Assembly (NCBI RefSeq): GCF_023016285.1
Contig: NZ_CP095413.1
Span: forward strand, 3,861,001 to 3,925,000
DNA length: 64,000 nt
Source: Muricauda sp. SCSIO 64092
GTDB lineage: Bacteria; Bacteroidota; Bacteroidia; Flavobacteriales; Flavobacteriaceae
Direction: 5' to 3'
The notes beneath the pieces are model-generated. The model saw nothing but the letters and a program-made list of their open reading frames with translations, made no database searches and was not told where the DNA came from. The translations under genes were made by a program, and so were the position numbers. This document shows, piece after piece, positions 9,132-18,290 of this stretch (positions are counted from its first letter, which is position 1; each line of letters opens with the position of its first letter).

Positions 9132-10157
9132 TTAATCTGTTTTCATAAAGGTCAAAATTTCTTCACCTTCTTCATCACTAAAGATCAAAGCCTGCCCATC
9201 AAAACGGAAGGTCCGGGTTTTTAATAGGGCGGCATCATAGCGTTTTGGCACCTCCATCTGTGGACACATTTTTCGTGTAGACCCTATCTTCCCAAAAGAT
9301 ATGCTGTTTTCGGTAAGATCGGTTAATGTTCCAAAGTAGTCGTTACAACCATTGTTACCATAAATCTTCATCTCAGTTGTATTGATTTCCAGACGTGGGA
9401 CGGGGACCATGCTGTTTATTGGGGATCCTTCTATCCTGACAGCTGACCAAATATCATGAATCTTCGTTCTATTATCGGTTTTTCTGCGACTCACAAATGA
9501 CACAATTACGTTTTTTTGCCCGTCGTATAGATTCAGAATGGAGTCATTGACTTCATAAGAGGAAATCTTATCCAGGGAGGCGAGATATTGATTTTCCACA
9601 TTGGCTTCGGTACAAATGCTGAGGGTGTTAAACACGTTACCAAATACTATTGATTTGATTCCCAGCTGTTTTATGGTTCCGTTATACCTGTTACACCCTC
9701 CATTTCCATGGATTTTCATTTCATCCAAATTAAAATCCAAAGTTGGAGGAGGTATTTTTTTATCTAAAAGAGTTCCGTGAATCCCTTTAAGCCGCCAATG
9801 TGCTACCAATAAAGGCCTATGGTCTTGCCTTTTCTCCAATTCCTTAACCAGTACATATTTACTAATTGATTTATCCATTGGAGCAAGCTCATTATCATTG
9901 GGCTTTTGCTCCAAAATTTCAACCTTCTTTAGATAACCTTCCTGAAATTCAAAACCCTCTATATTCGAATAAAATAGCTCCCATTCATCATTCGTCAGTT
10001 CATCGCTTTTATTTATAAGTAAGCAATTGGATACTCCTGCACCTGATTCACATGTCGTTTTAAAACCGCTTATCCATATAACGGATGTATTAGCATTCTT
10101 TTTGGAACAAGAAACCAAGATTACCAGGGCAAACCCTATAGTGGATGCAAGTTTCAT
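9132..10157 (-). CDS. Lipoprotein with DUF4377-like segment and two META (HslJ-like) domains
   Basis: A 341-aa lipoprotein: signal peptide and lipobox around LVILVSCSKK. Residues 30-110 resemble the short DUF4377 segment. Two META domains follow, each with the family signature of a conserved Asn-Gly-Gly-Cys-Asn: KIHGNGGCNRYNGTI near 150 and KIYGNNGCNDYFGTL near 265, each followed by a late Cys-containing LSICTE or RKMCPQ. META proteins are associated with heat, redox or antibiotic tolerance (HslJ in E. coli). The duplicated domain is less usual. It lies 6 bp downstream of the coiled-coil lipoprotein gene, so the two are probably co-transcribed. Confidence 0.8.
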   Translation of the reverse strand: MKLASTIGFALVILVSCSKKNANTSVIWISGFKTTCESGAGVSNCLLINKSDELTNDEWELFYSNIEGFEFQEGYLKKVEILEQKPNDNELAPMDKSISKYVLVKELEKRQDHRPLLVAHWRLKGIHGTLLDKKIPPPTLDFNLDEMKIHGNGGCNRYNGTIKQLGIKSIVFGNVFNTLSICTEANVENQYLASLDKISSYEVNDSILNLYDGQKNVIVSFVSRRKTDNRTKIHDIWSAVRIEGSPINSMVPVPRLEINTTEMKIYGNNGCNDYFGTLTDLTENSISFGKIGSTRKMCPQMEVPKRYDAALLKTRTFRFDGQALIFSDEEGEEILTFMKTD

Positions 10158-10163
10158 ATTGAA

Positions 10164-11309
10164 TCAAGATTTTAGTTTACGTTTTCCGATAATGTAGCCT
10201 AGATAAAACGGTAATCCAAGCACAACGATGAACAGTATTATAAAATAAACAATCAAGCTACGTAATGTCTTTCCTAAACCCTCAAAGGCGTTTTCTATCC
10301 CGGTTTCCACTAGGGTGTCTGCTTTGGTTGTTAGGGCAGACCGTTCCCTTTTGATAATGGAATCCAAGGCAACCCGCTCGCGTTGCAACATGCTGTTTAC
10401 GGATTGCACATCTGAAGACAGGCTCTGCATTGCAGAACCTATTTCATAGTTGAGATTTCTAAACAGTGGACCAATGTTATTTCTAAACTCCTTGATGGCA
10501 TTTTCTATAGTTTCTGGGGAGTTCTCTGCCACTTGAATCAGTCGATCGAATTGCCTGTCTATTTCAGCAATTTTGGCCTCAATATCCATGGAGTCAATTC
10601 CCCTTTGACGCAAAATCATTTCAGTCTTCCAATTAAGCCTTTTACCGGAGGCTTCGGAGTAATACCCAAAACGGTTTGTAGCGTCCGCAACCACCTCAGA
10701 TAAGGTGCCTACCGTTTGTACCGCAATACTATCTGGAATTCGTTTAAACTCTAAATAAGATTCCCTAATGGATTTATGTTTAAACTCTTTTTGTAGTAAT
10801 AAGGGTGTATTGTTGGCATATTCTTCTACAAAATCCTTGATTGTTCCGTATTCACTTTTAGGTAATACACTGGCAGCAATTCGTTGTATATCTTCAATGT
10901 TTTGATCAACAGCCTCCAAAGCAATGATCTTATATTCTCCAAAGGCACCATCCAATTGTGGACTTTCAAGTGAATTTTTCACTTCCAAAAAATAGGCCCA
11001 TGTATCCATTAACGCTATTTTGGGTTCTGTTTGGAAGCTGATCTTGCCCAATTCTTCCGATGTTTGAATTTTCCAATGTAAAGTGTTGATTGGAATCGTC
11101 TCATGGTCATTGGCCAGTTTAGTGATACTATCTGCTGCCATTTCCACCCTATCCATGGCACCACGGGCGAAATTCTGGGTCAATAGCCTTGTATTCAATT
11201 CTCTAACACCTAGGGGCTTTTGCTCACTTTCTATTTTTACTAAAGAGCACGATGCCATTGATAGAAATACGATTAAAGATGGAAGGCAAATTGAAGCCCT
11301 CTTTCCCAT
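10164..11309 (-). CDS. Coiled-coil lipoprotein with C-terminal membrane helix, unknown function
   Basis: The ATG at 11309 is preferred over 11339 because it places a lipoprotein signal (SLIVFLSMASCSLVK) at the N-terminus; the product is 381 aa. The middle is almost entirely helical with heptad-like patterns (for example RERVALDSIIKRERSALTTKAD). A transmembrane helix near the end (LIVYFIILFIVVLGLPFYLGYII) is followed by a basic tail. A protein with both a lipid anchor and a C-terminal inner-membrane helix could bridge envelope layers, but no family is recognised. Confidence 0.65.
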   Translation of the reverse strand: MGKRASICLPSLIVFLSMASCSLVKIESEQKPLGVRELNTRLLTQNFARGAMDRVEMAADSITKLANDHETIPINTLHWKIQTSEELGKISFQTEPKIALMDTWAYFLEVKNSLESPQLDGAFGEYKIIALEAVDQNIEDIQRIAASVLPKSEYGTIKDFVEEYANNTPLLLQKEFKHKSIRESYLEFKRIPDSIAVQTVGTLSEVVADATNRFGYYSEASGKRLNWKTEMILRQRGIDSMDIEAKIAEIDRQFDRLIQVAENSPETIENAIKEFRNNIGPLFRNLNYEIGSAMQSLSSDVQSVNSMLQRERVALDSIIKRERSALTTKADTLVETGIENAFEGLGKTLRSLIVYFIILFIVVLGLPFYLGYIIGKRKLKS

Positions 11310-11402
11310 AACGATGCTTTTATTTATACTACAAATCATATTTAAGGTATTCTAAGCCCTGGACTTTTTTAATGTTCGTATAAGATTGGTTTTCAAATGG
11401 AA

Positions 11403-12491
11403 TCAGTATAAAAATTCAAAATTATTGACCCATAGCTCACTTCCGATGGCACCTGTAAAAAAATCTCCCAGGGCGCTGGAAGAAAACACTACCGTAACAT
11501 GGGTAGGTGTATCGGTGGCATCACCCCAGGACTCCCCTTCGCGAATATTGGCGTACGCAAATTCTGGTTCGGAAGGTGACAACTCCCCATATTTTAGCTC
11601 AATTTCAAGACTACTCCAGTCCATCACTTCCGTTCCACTTCTGAACCACGCTGTCCCTATTCGATATATGTCATCCCCATCCCTTTTTTCCAATAGCACA
11701 TAGATATCACATTGGTCCCCACCAGGAAGTACATTGCCATCGGCATCCTCGTAGGACGGTCCAGGAAGATACCTAAAATCAACTTGAAATGCCCTGGGTC
11801 GCCCATTAAACGGTGTGCCAAAATCTATATTTGACCTGGGGTCCGTTGGACTGGGAAATCCTTCTGTGAAGGTACCGGTAAAAAGGGTGGCTGCTGCCAT
11901 TCGAACCAATAGGGGCGCTGCAACACTGGTCAGACGTGCTGCCAAATCCCCGCCACCGAGGTCCTCCGGATTGGTGTTGGCATCCCCGGCTATGGCTACG
12001 GCCCTGTTAGCTGTCCCCCAGACCGTACTTTCCGCATTTTCACCAGGTTGCTGATAATCGCTCACATTGTACCAAACGTCAAAATTACTGTTTGGAAGCT
12101 GTGGATTGGGCAAAGCCGGAACGGCATTCACGGACCAAACAGCTGTTGACCCATCCTCGGCAGTTACGGTATATAGTACTGTATCCTGGAAATCCTGGGC
12201 TTCCCCACTTGAAGGGGAAATCGCAGCCAAATTGGATATTTGGACGGTCGAGGGAACCAGACCGATGAGGTCGGCACCTTCGCTCATAGGAATTACTATA
12301 CTCCGCGCCTCTTGGTCTATAGTGGTTACACCCGCTTGACCCGGTAATTGGAAAACCTTGATTTCCTTAAAAGATGAAAGACCAAATCTATCTTCCTGTA
12401 TGCATGATTCCAGCCCGATTACGCACAATGCGGAAATGATAAGTAGTGTCCTATTCCTCTTTGCGCTTTGGGGGTCAAAATTCTTTTTCAT
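11403..12491 (-). CDS. PCMD-domain lipoprotein (putative carbohydrate metabolism domain)
   Basis: The ATG at 12491 gives 362 aa with a lipobox around LCVIGLESCIQ. Residues 30-120 form a DUF5018-like beta domain (SFKEIKVFQLPGQ...AEDGSTAVWSVNA). Residues 125-362 match the pattern of the PCMD domain: NSNFDVWYNV, then ESTVWGTANRA, then the Asp/Gly-rich GDANTNPEDLGGGDLAARLTS, and a C-terminal sandwich ending in ELWVNNFEF. PCMD proteins are exported by Bacteroidota and are thought to bind glycans, though no activity is established. It is adjacent to an outer-membrane barrel gene (28-bp gap). Confidence 0.8.
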   Translation of the reverse strand: MKKNFDPQSAKRNRTLLIISALCVIGLESCIQEDRFGLSSFKEIKVFQLPGQAGVTTIDQEARSIVIPMSEGADLIGLVPSTVQISNLAAISPSSGEAQDFQDTVLYTVTAEDGSTAVWSVNAVPALPNPQLPNSNFDVWYNVSDYQQPGENAESTVWGTANRAVAIAGDANTNPEDLGGGDLAARLTSVAAPLLVRMAAATLFTGTFTEGFPSPTDPRSNIDFGTPFNGRPRAFQVDFRYLPGPSYEDADGNVLPGGDQCDIYVLLEKRDGDDIYRIGTAWFRSGTEVMDWSSLEIELKYGELSPSEPEFAYANIREGESWGDATDTPTHVTVVFSSSALGDFFTGAIGSELWVNNFEFLY

Positions 12492-12527
12492 CGAAATCAT
12501 GATAGTGGACTTTAAAAATTAACGGCT

Positions 12528-13247
12528 TCAGAAATAATAGGCCAAACCCAGATTAAGCTGGAGAAGGTTGATTCTCAAATCTATGGCTGATTCCACAACC
12601 CTTTGACGGTTCTCTTCGTCATCATTTACCACCTCTTCTTCTATGCGTGTGGAAAAACCTGCAATATCAACCGTGGTTTCAAATGCCCAATGTCGGTCGA
12701 AGAACAAAACTAGTCCAGGGCTTACCCCAATTTCAATATCAATGAATTCTCCTTCAATTTTGTTTATTTCATTTTCAAGGAATTCCCTTTGTAAGGACTC
12801 ACCTATGGTCACTCCCAACTCTGTTTGGATCAATATTTGCAATTGTCCCTTTCCTATTGGAATATAATTACGCATATTAGGTGCAATTGATAAACCTTGT
12901 TCCACACTCTTGGAAGTGACATTTGCTCCGTTCTCATCCAGAAAGGTTATTTCTTCCTGCTCCCTACCATAGGCTGCGGACAGACCTAAGGTCATATTGT
13001 CTTTAATCGCATATCCTGCGTTCCCTATTATCCTATAGTTATATCTATCCTGGTCCTGAACCTGTCTAAAGAGTTGGTCTTCGTTTTCTGCATTGCGTGA
13101 ATTTAATGAGAACGTCAGCGAACTGTAATACCTGCCTTTGGTTATTCTAAATGTAGGCTCATCGGCCATGAATGTGTCTTGGGAATATCCCAATGAAGCA
13201 TACAGGAACGCTACCAAGGTCACGGACAGTATTTTATATCTTTTCAT
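12528..13247 (-). CDS. Outer membrane beta-barrel protein (OmpW/OprF-like size)
   Basis: A 239-aa protein with a Sec signal (ILSVTLVAFLYASLGYSQ) and a barrel of eight or so amphipathic strands ending with a terminal aromatic residue (LGLAYYF). It resembles the 'outer membrane beta-barrel' proteins common in flavobacteria. The gap to the following PCMD gene is 36 bp and to the preceding serine hydrolase gene 12 bp, suggesting an operon. The specific function cannot be read. Confidence 0.75.
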   Translation of the reverse strand: MKRYKILSVTLVAFLYASLGYSQDTFMADEPTFRITKGRYYSSLTFSLNSRNAENEDQLFRQVQDQDRYNYRIIGNAGYAIKDNMTLGLSAAYGREQEEITFLDENGANVTSKSVEQGLSIAPNMRNYIPIGKGQLQILIQTELGVTIGESLQREFLENEINKIEGEFIDIEIGVSPGLVLFFDRHWAFETTVDIAGFSTRIEEEVVNDDEENRQRVVESAIDLRINLLQLNLGLAYYF

Positions 13248-13259
13248 CAGCTCAGGAGA

Positions 13260-14564
13260 TTATTTGGACATTAGATATTTGGCTATGGCATGATAGGCCG
13301 GTAATGAAGTTGGGTCGATCTTGGCGTTTTTTGCCTCCGGATATGAGGCAAACCTCACCAGTACCATTTCAGCCAAGGGATCAATATAAATGGTTTGTCC
13401 ATGTACGCCCCTTGCAGCGAAGGCACCATGCTCGTTATGGGTGATCCACCACATGTTCCTGTAGCTCCAACTCTTTAACGATTTGCCATAAACGGACTGG
13501 TCGAATGCATCCTTGTTTCCTCCATTCCTAATGTCCTCTACAAGACTTGAAGGGAGTATTTGGTTTTTATTGAATTTCCCGTTCTTGCGGATCATTTCGC
13601 CAAACAGGGCCATATCCCTCATGTTTGCACTGAACCCACCACCCGCAAAGGCAATTCCTGCACCATCAACCTGGAAGTAACCATCCACATGGGTGCCGAG
13701 GGGTCTCCAAATACGTTCGGACAATAGCTCTGGAAGGTGCTTTCCCGTTACCCGGGAAATGATCCAACCCATTACATCCGTATTGATCGTTTTGTAGCCA
13801 AAGACCTCCCCATGCCCACCTTCTTTTTGAACCGTTACCAAATAGTCGTAGTAATTGTTTGGGCCATTATAGGAGGGGGGCTTTGGAAATGGATTACCTG
13901 CAGCTGAAAATGCCCAGATTTCGGCATTGGGATTGGAATAGTCCTCACTGTATTTTAAACCTGTGGTCATATCCAGGATTTGTCTTATTGTCGCATCCCC
14001 AAATGCGGAATCACTTAATTCAGGAACATAATCCGATCCGGTTTTGTTTTCATCCAACAAGCCTTCTTGGACAAGCAAGGCACCCAAAGTTCCGATAAAG
14101 GTTTTGCTTACGGACATTGCAGCATGGACACCATTTGATTTTAAAGCACCAAAATATTTTTCATAAACGATCTTACCCTTATGTAAAATCAGGATGCCAT
14201 CAGTATAATTCCTTAGGAGGGATTCCTTCCAGGTCATTGGCTCGGTACTATTCCACGGGAGGAAGGTTACTGCATCAATATTTGGGTCGGGCTTTACTTT
14301 AAGCTCGTACCGATTGGTGGCTGCGGCTTTGACCTCAGTGGTTGGCATGAATTGTCGCATGTGACAAACACTATAACGTAGGGCCGGGAACTGGAAGAAA
14401 CTTCCATCAATAGCCGATACTATTTTTTCCTTTGGTGGTGGAAATCCTTGCATCCAACCTAATTTGGAAGGATCGGATTGCTCCGCCGTCAATGTTTCCT
14501 GGGTATTGGCCCTAACACAAAAGAACATTGCGAGCACCAATCCAATACTAATTTTCCTATTCAT
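13260..14564 (-). CDS. Secreted serine hydrolase of the beta-lactamase/class C family
   Basis: A 434-aa protein with a signal peptide (residues 1-21). Motif order fits the class C beta-lactamase/esterase superfamily: AMSVSKTF supplies the S-x-x-K nucleophile and base, a Tyr-containing LKYSEDYSN follows, and GVHGQTIYIDP stands where KTG/HxG is found. The best match in style is the 6-aminohexanoate-dimer hydrolase-like esterase group rather than true antibiotic beta-lactamases. It is the first gene of the leftward run that continues through the beta-barrel and PCMD genes. The substrate is unknown. Confidence 0.85.
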   Translation of the reverse strand: MNRKISIGLVLAMFFCVRANTQETLTAEQSDPSKLGWMQGFPPPKEKIVSAIDGSFFQFPALRYSVCHMRQFMPTTEVKAAATNRYELKVKPDPNIDAVTFLPWNSTEPMTWKESLLRNYTDGILILHKGKIVYEKYFGALKSNGVHAAMSVSKTFIGTLGALLVQEGLLDENKTGSDYVPELSDSAFGDATIRQILDMTTGLKYSEDYSNPNAEIWAFSAAGNPFPKPPSYNGPNNYYDYLVTVQKEGGHGEVFGYKTINTDVMGWIISRVTGKHLPELLSERIWRPLGTHVDGYFQVDGAGIAFAGGGFSANMRDMALFGEMIRKNGKFNKNQILPSSLVEDIRNGGNKDAFDQSVYGKSLKSWSYRNMWWITHNEHGAFAARGVHGQTIYIDPLAEMVLVRFASYPEAKNAKIDPTSLPAYHAIAKYLMSK

Positions 14565-14612
14565 CCCTTCATTTTTTTTTGATTATAAATGTGGCATGTT
14601 CATCAATTATTG

Positions 14613-15389
14613 TTAGTCTAAAGTTTGAATACCACCACCATTTACAAATAGTACCTGTCCGCTTACCCATTCCGAAATCGGAGCGGCAAAATAGAGCACT
14701 GCACCCGCAATATCCTCCACTTTGCCCAATCTTTTAATGGGTGTGCCCGATAACATTTTGGCTTCGATTTCCGGGGTCAATACTTTGGACAGGGCTGCTG
14801 TTTTGGTAGCTCCCGGTCCAACAGCATTTACCCGGATACCATGGGGACCGTAGTCGAAAGCCAGATTCGCGGTCATATGGTTCAAGGCCGCCTTGGCACT
14901 GGCATAGGCACTGATGTTGGGACTTTTGTTGATGGAACCCATGGAGGTAATGTTTACCATGGAGCCGTATCCCTTTTTCTCCATTTCCGGGGCACATAAT
15001 TGTGATAGCCGCCAGGCACTGAATACATTGAGTTGAAAAACCCAGGCAAACTCCTTAACTGATATCGCATAAGGGCTTTCCCTACCAGCGCCACCTCCTC
15101 CGGCATTGTTGATCAAAATCTCAATCCCACCAAAAACATCAACGGACGATTTGACCAGATTGACCAAATCATCATCTTTTAATACATTACAACTTATGGC
15201 AATGGCATTTCCACCGTCCTTCCTTATTTCGTGGGCAACGGCTTCTGCGGCTTCCTTCCTCAAATCGGAAACAACCACATTAGCACCATGGGCGGCTAGC
15301 ATCTTACAGCATGCTTTCCCAATTCCATTTCCTCCGCCCGTTACTATTGTGGTTTTGTTGCTGCAATCAAAAAGATTGGAGTGGTTCAT
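14613..15389 (-). CDS. Short-chain dehydrogenase/reductase (SDR)
   Basis: The start at 15389 (MNHSNLFDCSNK) gives a normal 258-aa classical SDR; the longer frame to 15449 adds a hydrophobic tail not seen in the family. The Rossmann TGGGNGIG motif lies near residue 16, NNAGGG near 95, the catalytic Ser in NITSMGS and the YASAK Tyr/Lys pair near 160. The sequence style is close to glucose-1-dehydrogenase / 7-alpha-hydroxysteroid dehydrogenase-like enzymes; specificity is unknown. It is co-oriented with the serine hydrolase 48 bp downstream. Confidence 0.9.
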   Translation of the reverse strand: MNHSNLFDCSNKTTIVTGGGNGIGKACCKMLAAHGANVVVSDLRKEAAEAVAHEIRKDGGNAIAISCNVLKDDDLVNLVKSSVDVFGGIEILINNAGGGGAGRESPYAISVKEFAWVFQLNVFSAWRLSQLCAPEMEKKGYGSMVNITSMGSINKSPNISAYASAKAALNHMTANLAFDYGPHGIRVNAVGPGATKTAALSKVLTPEIEAKMLSGTPIKRLGKVEDIAGAVLYFAAPISEWVSGQVLFVNGGGIQTLD

Positions 15390-15586
15390 CAGATAGTCAT
15401 TTTTGACTATTAAAAGATAAGAAAAATCATACAGAATACCATTATACATGTACTAACCTTGGACCTTTCCCCAAATTGAAAAAGGCAACCTATACATTGG
15501 GACAAAAACAAGATTCGGGAACCATGTAAATGCCATTTTCCCAAAGAAAACAAGCAATATTGATGCTGCGTAGGACCATACTGTGG

Positions 15587-16615
15587 TTATTTCCCCTTTA
15601 GCAAATTATAATGTAAACCAAAAGCCAGATTATTGAAGCCTTGAAAAGTGTAATCCAAGTTGATTTTAAATCGATTTAACCGGACACTTGTGCCCAAACT
15701 TCCCCTTAAGCCGGAAATACTTGCCTGTACATCAAATGGATTTTCAAACTGAATGGTCCCTTCTTGTGTACTGATAATGTACGTACCTTCCATAATATAA
15801 TTGGATCTGCCCGTGACATACCCCAATCCACCATAGATGTTCCAAATGGGAAACTTTGTTGAGGTCAGGATCTCGAAAAGCCAGGAATTCAATGAGGCGT
15901 TAATGGACTGTGACTCACCGGTCACAAAACCATCCGTTTGAAAATCATAATCTGCATCCAATCTGCTAAAAGCTACAAATACCGAAATGGCCAATGGTAG
16001 TTCCCCAAGACTTTTAAAGCTTTGGGTCAATTCATTTTTTAATCCAAATCCAATAACCCCGATGGAGGCTTCCTCAATGGAAAGCTTTGGAAAGAAGCGC
16101 AGGCTAAATTCTGAATTCATAGGCAATCCTAAACTTGCCTGTATAAAGGCATTGGGAAGTAAATTGGTGGAAACGAGGCCTATACCCGTGGGTGCATCAA
16201 AAATGAACTCCTCGCCATTTCGGGTTGCCACAAAAGTCACTTCGGATTCCTTACTACCCAGTATGGTTGGAATCCTAACCAAGTTGCCCCCACCTAAAAC
16301 TTCCAAATTATCAATAGCGCTGATATCGATTTCACGGGATAATTTCTCATTGGGCACAAAGGAGCCATTCGCAACCAAACCAATATCCATTTCCCATTTT
16401 TGTTTTATCCGTGCCGTATTGTTCCAAGCGCCCGTAAGTCCATACAACAAACCTTCGCTCAATGGCTCCAAGTAGATTGAGGCCAGCTCTTCCGCTGCTT
16501 CCACGCCCAAAACCAAATAACTTTTAATATCAAAGTCATCCTGGGCACTAAGTTTCAGTGATAGGAGCAAAAAAAGGAGGAAGGCTATTTTCTTTAAAGC
16601 GTACAATGCGCACAA
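15587..16615 (-). CDS. DUF6588-like outer membrane protein
   Basis: A 342-aa protein. No ATG is available: a stop lies three codons upstream, so translation starts at the TTG at 16615 or the one at 16606, just before the signal peptide (IAFLLFLLLSLKLSAQ). The pattern LVLGVEAAEELASIYLEPLSEGLLYGL followed by a long beta-rich barrel with Gly/aromatic strands fits the DUF6588 family of flavobacterial outer membrane proteins. The transport or structural role is unknown. It follows the nitrate reductase operon in the same orientation, but nothing links it to that pathway. Confidence 0.7.
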   Translation of the reverse strand: MCALYALKKIAFLLFLLLSLKLSAQDDFDIKSYLVLGVEAAEELASIYLEPLSEGLLYGLTGAWNNTARIKQKWEMDIGLVANGSFVPNEKLSREIDISAIDNLEVLGGGNLVRIPTILGSKESEVTFVATRNGEEFIFDAPTGIGLVSTNLLPNAFIQASLGLPMNSEFSLRFFPKLSIEEASIGVIGFGLKNELTQSFKSLGELPLAISVFVAFSRLDADYDFQTDGFVTGESQSINASLNSWLFEILTSTKFPIWNIYGGLGYVTGRSNYIMEGTYIISTQEGTIQFENPFDVQASISGLRGSLGTSVRLNRFKINLDYTFQGFNNLAFGLHYNLLKGK

Positions 16616-16638
16616 ATGATATTAAACTATGGTTTGAA

Positions 16639-17004
16639 TTACATCATTTTTGGATTGGGATAATTGTCCGACTGATCTTCTGCCGTTTTATCCATACAGA
16701 CAAAATCTTTTTCCAAAGTTAACATTAACCCACTTCCGTTATCAAGTCTCTGGGTATGGTAAAAACCAACTTTTTCGTTTGTGTTCCAGTTATTTAAGGA
16801 AATGATTGGAATATAAAGGACAATGGCACCATCCAAAAAAGAGGCGTGTAAATTATCATGTTTTTTAGAAGCTTTGACCGCATAGGAGAAGAATGACCCA
16901 TCAAATTCCGTTTTTTCTTCAACAGTACCTGTCCCACACAACCTTTGCACTTCTGATTTGGTCAATCTAAACCGTACAGAATTTCCTCTAATTCTAATTT
17001 TCAT
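16639..17004 (-). CDS. Small conserved protein at the end of the nap operon (DUF7009-like)
   Basis: The ATG at 17004 gives a 121-aa protein beginning MKIRIRGNSVRFRLTKSEV; the longer frame would overlap the nrfD-like gene. The start lies 14 bp after the stop of the membrane subunit, so it is almost surely co-transcribed. The protein is soluble and beta-rich, with no cofactor motifs. I recall this type of opening from a small family near molybdo-enzyme operons in Bacteroidota (DUF7009), but that name is tentative. It may be an assembly or regulatory factor. Confidence 0.6.
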   Translation of the reverse strand: MKIRIRGNSVRFRLTKSEVQRLCGTGTVEEKTEFDGSFFSYAVKASKKHDNLHASFLDGAIVLYIPIISLNNWNTNEKVGFYHTQRLDNGSGLMLTLEKDFVCMDKTAEDQSDNYPNPKMM

Positions 17005-17017
17005 TCTTCGTTTGCGT

Positions 17018-18262
17018 TTATGCCTTTTCTGATTCCAAAACTTCCTTTTTCTTGTATCTAAGCTTCCCCAACTCGATACCAATGGCAGTCTTTACAAGCA
17101 TCGTGAAGAGGAAGGCTCCTAGGGCCCAAATACCTAAAGTTACCCATATCTCAACCCAAGTTGGTGTATATTCAGCTATTTTTCCATAAGGTCCTGGAAT
17201 AAATCCGGGGACTATCAGTCCAAACCCTTTTTCAATCCAAATTCCTATAAACAGCATGAAACAGGAAAGATAAAGCATCCTAAAATTGTTACGCAGTTTA
17301 TGGATTGTCAACAATACCGTGGCCAAAACATTAAGGGAGATAGCCGTCCATATCCAGGGCATTAAGGCATTTTTACCTTCCAGCCCAAAGTAAAGATAGT
17401 ATGCACTTTCACTATGGTGGGTAGGGGCATAAAACTCCTTGAACAACTCAGAAATTAACATAATTAGATTGATTTGAGCGGCCACAGTAACGATCAGGGC
17501 AATTTTTTGAATGGTTTTGTCCGCAATTTGAAACTCGGAAAACTTCCGAATTGCCGCCAATACCATAATAATAAGTGCAGGTCCAGCAGCAAACGCAGAT
17601 GCTAGAAAACGAGGTCCCAGCAAAGCATTGTTCCAAAAAGGCCTCGCTTGAAGGCCCTGATATAGAAATGCCGTAACCAGATGTATACCTACGGCCCATA
17701 AGACTGAAAGAATAGCGCCAGGAATATAGACTTTACGTTTTGCTTCTTTGCCTTGATAATGGCGAAATAATATGTACAGAGGTATTGAAATGTTTATAAA
17801 GAGATAACCATTTAATACAATAACGTCCCATGCCAACATCGAATTCGGAAAATTAAATACCCCTATTCCCGGTATGAGATGCCATGCTACCGCCGGACCT
17901 CCCAAATCTGCAATGATAAAAGCTAGGCACATAATAAGTGCGGCCACCGCCAATCCTTCACCAATTAATACGGCTTGTTTGAAATCAATATCATGTAAAA
18001 CGTACGTTGGCATGACCAACATAACCGCTGCCGCCGCCACGCCCACCAAAAAGGTAAAATTGGAAATGTAGAGCCCCCAACTAACCCTATCCGTCATTCC
18101 AGTGGCACTCAAACCCAAATCCAGTTGAATGGAATAGGCATACATGCCCAAGAGCATTACCACAGTAAGTAAAAACATCCATAGATGATATACTTTTGAA
18201 CCATGGGTTATATAACCCAGGCTGTCCCTTACCATATTCCTAAATGCCCTAAATGTTTCCAT
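17018..18262 (-). CDS. nrfD: NrfD/PsrC-family quinol-oxidising membrane subunit
   Basis: A 414-aa polytopic membrane protein with about nine or ten transmembrane helices. It matches the NrfD/PsrC (polysulfide reductase membrane subunit) family: FLVGVAAAAVMLVMPTYVLHDIDFKQAV, a conserved SWGLYISNFTF opening and late ARPFWNNALLGPRFLASAFAAG. These subunits bind quinol and pass electrons to a periplasmic Fe-S partner. The partner is the gene just upstream (28 bp gap). Together they replace NapC as quinol oxidase for the Nap enzyme encoded in the same operon; the replacement is inferred from gene order. Confidence 0.9.
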   Translation of the reverse strand: METFRAFRNMVRDSLGYITHGSKVYHLWMFLLTVVMLLGMYAYSIQLDLGLSATGMTDRVSWGLYISNFTFLVGVAAAAVMLVMPTYVLHDIDFKQAVLIGEGLAVAALIMCLAFIIADLGGPAVAWHLIPGIGVFNFPNSMLAWDVIVLNGYLFINISIPLYILFRHYQGKEAKRKVYIPGAILSVLWAVGIHLVTAFLYQGLQARPFWNNALLGPRFLASAFAAGPALIIMVLAAIRKFSEFQIADKTIQKIALIVTVAAQINLIMLISELFKEFYAPTHHSESAYYLYFGLEGKNALMPWIWTAISLNVLATVLLTIHKLRNNFRMLYLSCFMLFIGIWIEKGFGLIVPGFIPGPYGKIAEYTPTWVEIWVTLGIWALGAFLFTMLVKTAIGIELGKLRYKKKEVLESEKA

Positions 18263-18290
18263 TTTTCCTTTTTCTACTAATGAATGACCG

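Noticed and set aside
13260..14564. Antibiotic-resistance beta-lactamase
   Set aside because: The protein belongs to the broad class C serine hydrolase/esterase superfamily. HGQ in place of KTG and the extra N-terminal domain make a true beta-lactamase unlikely.
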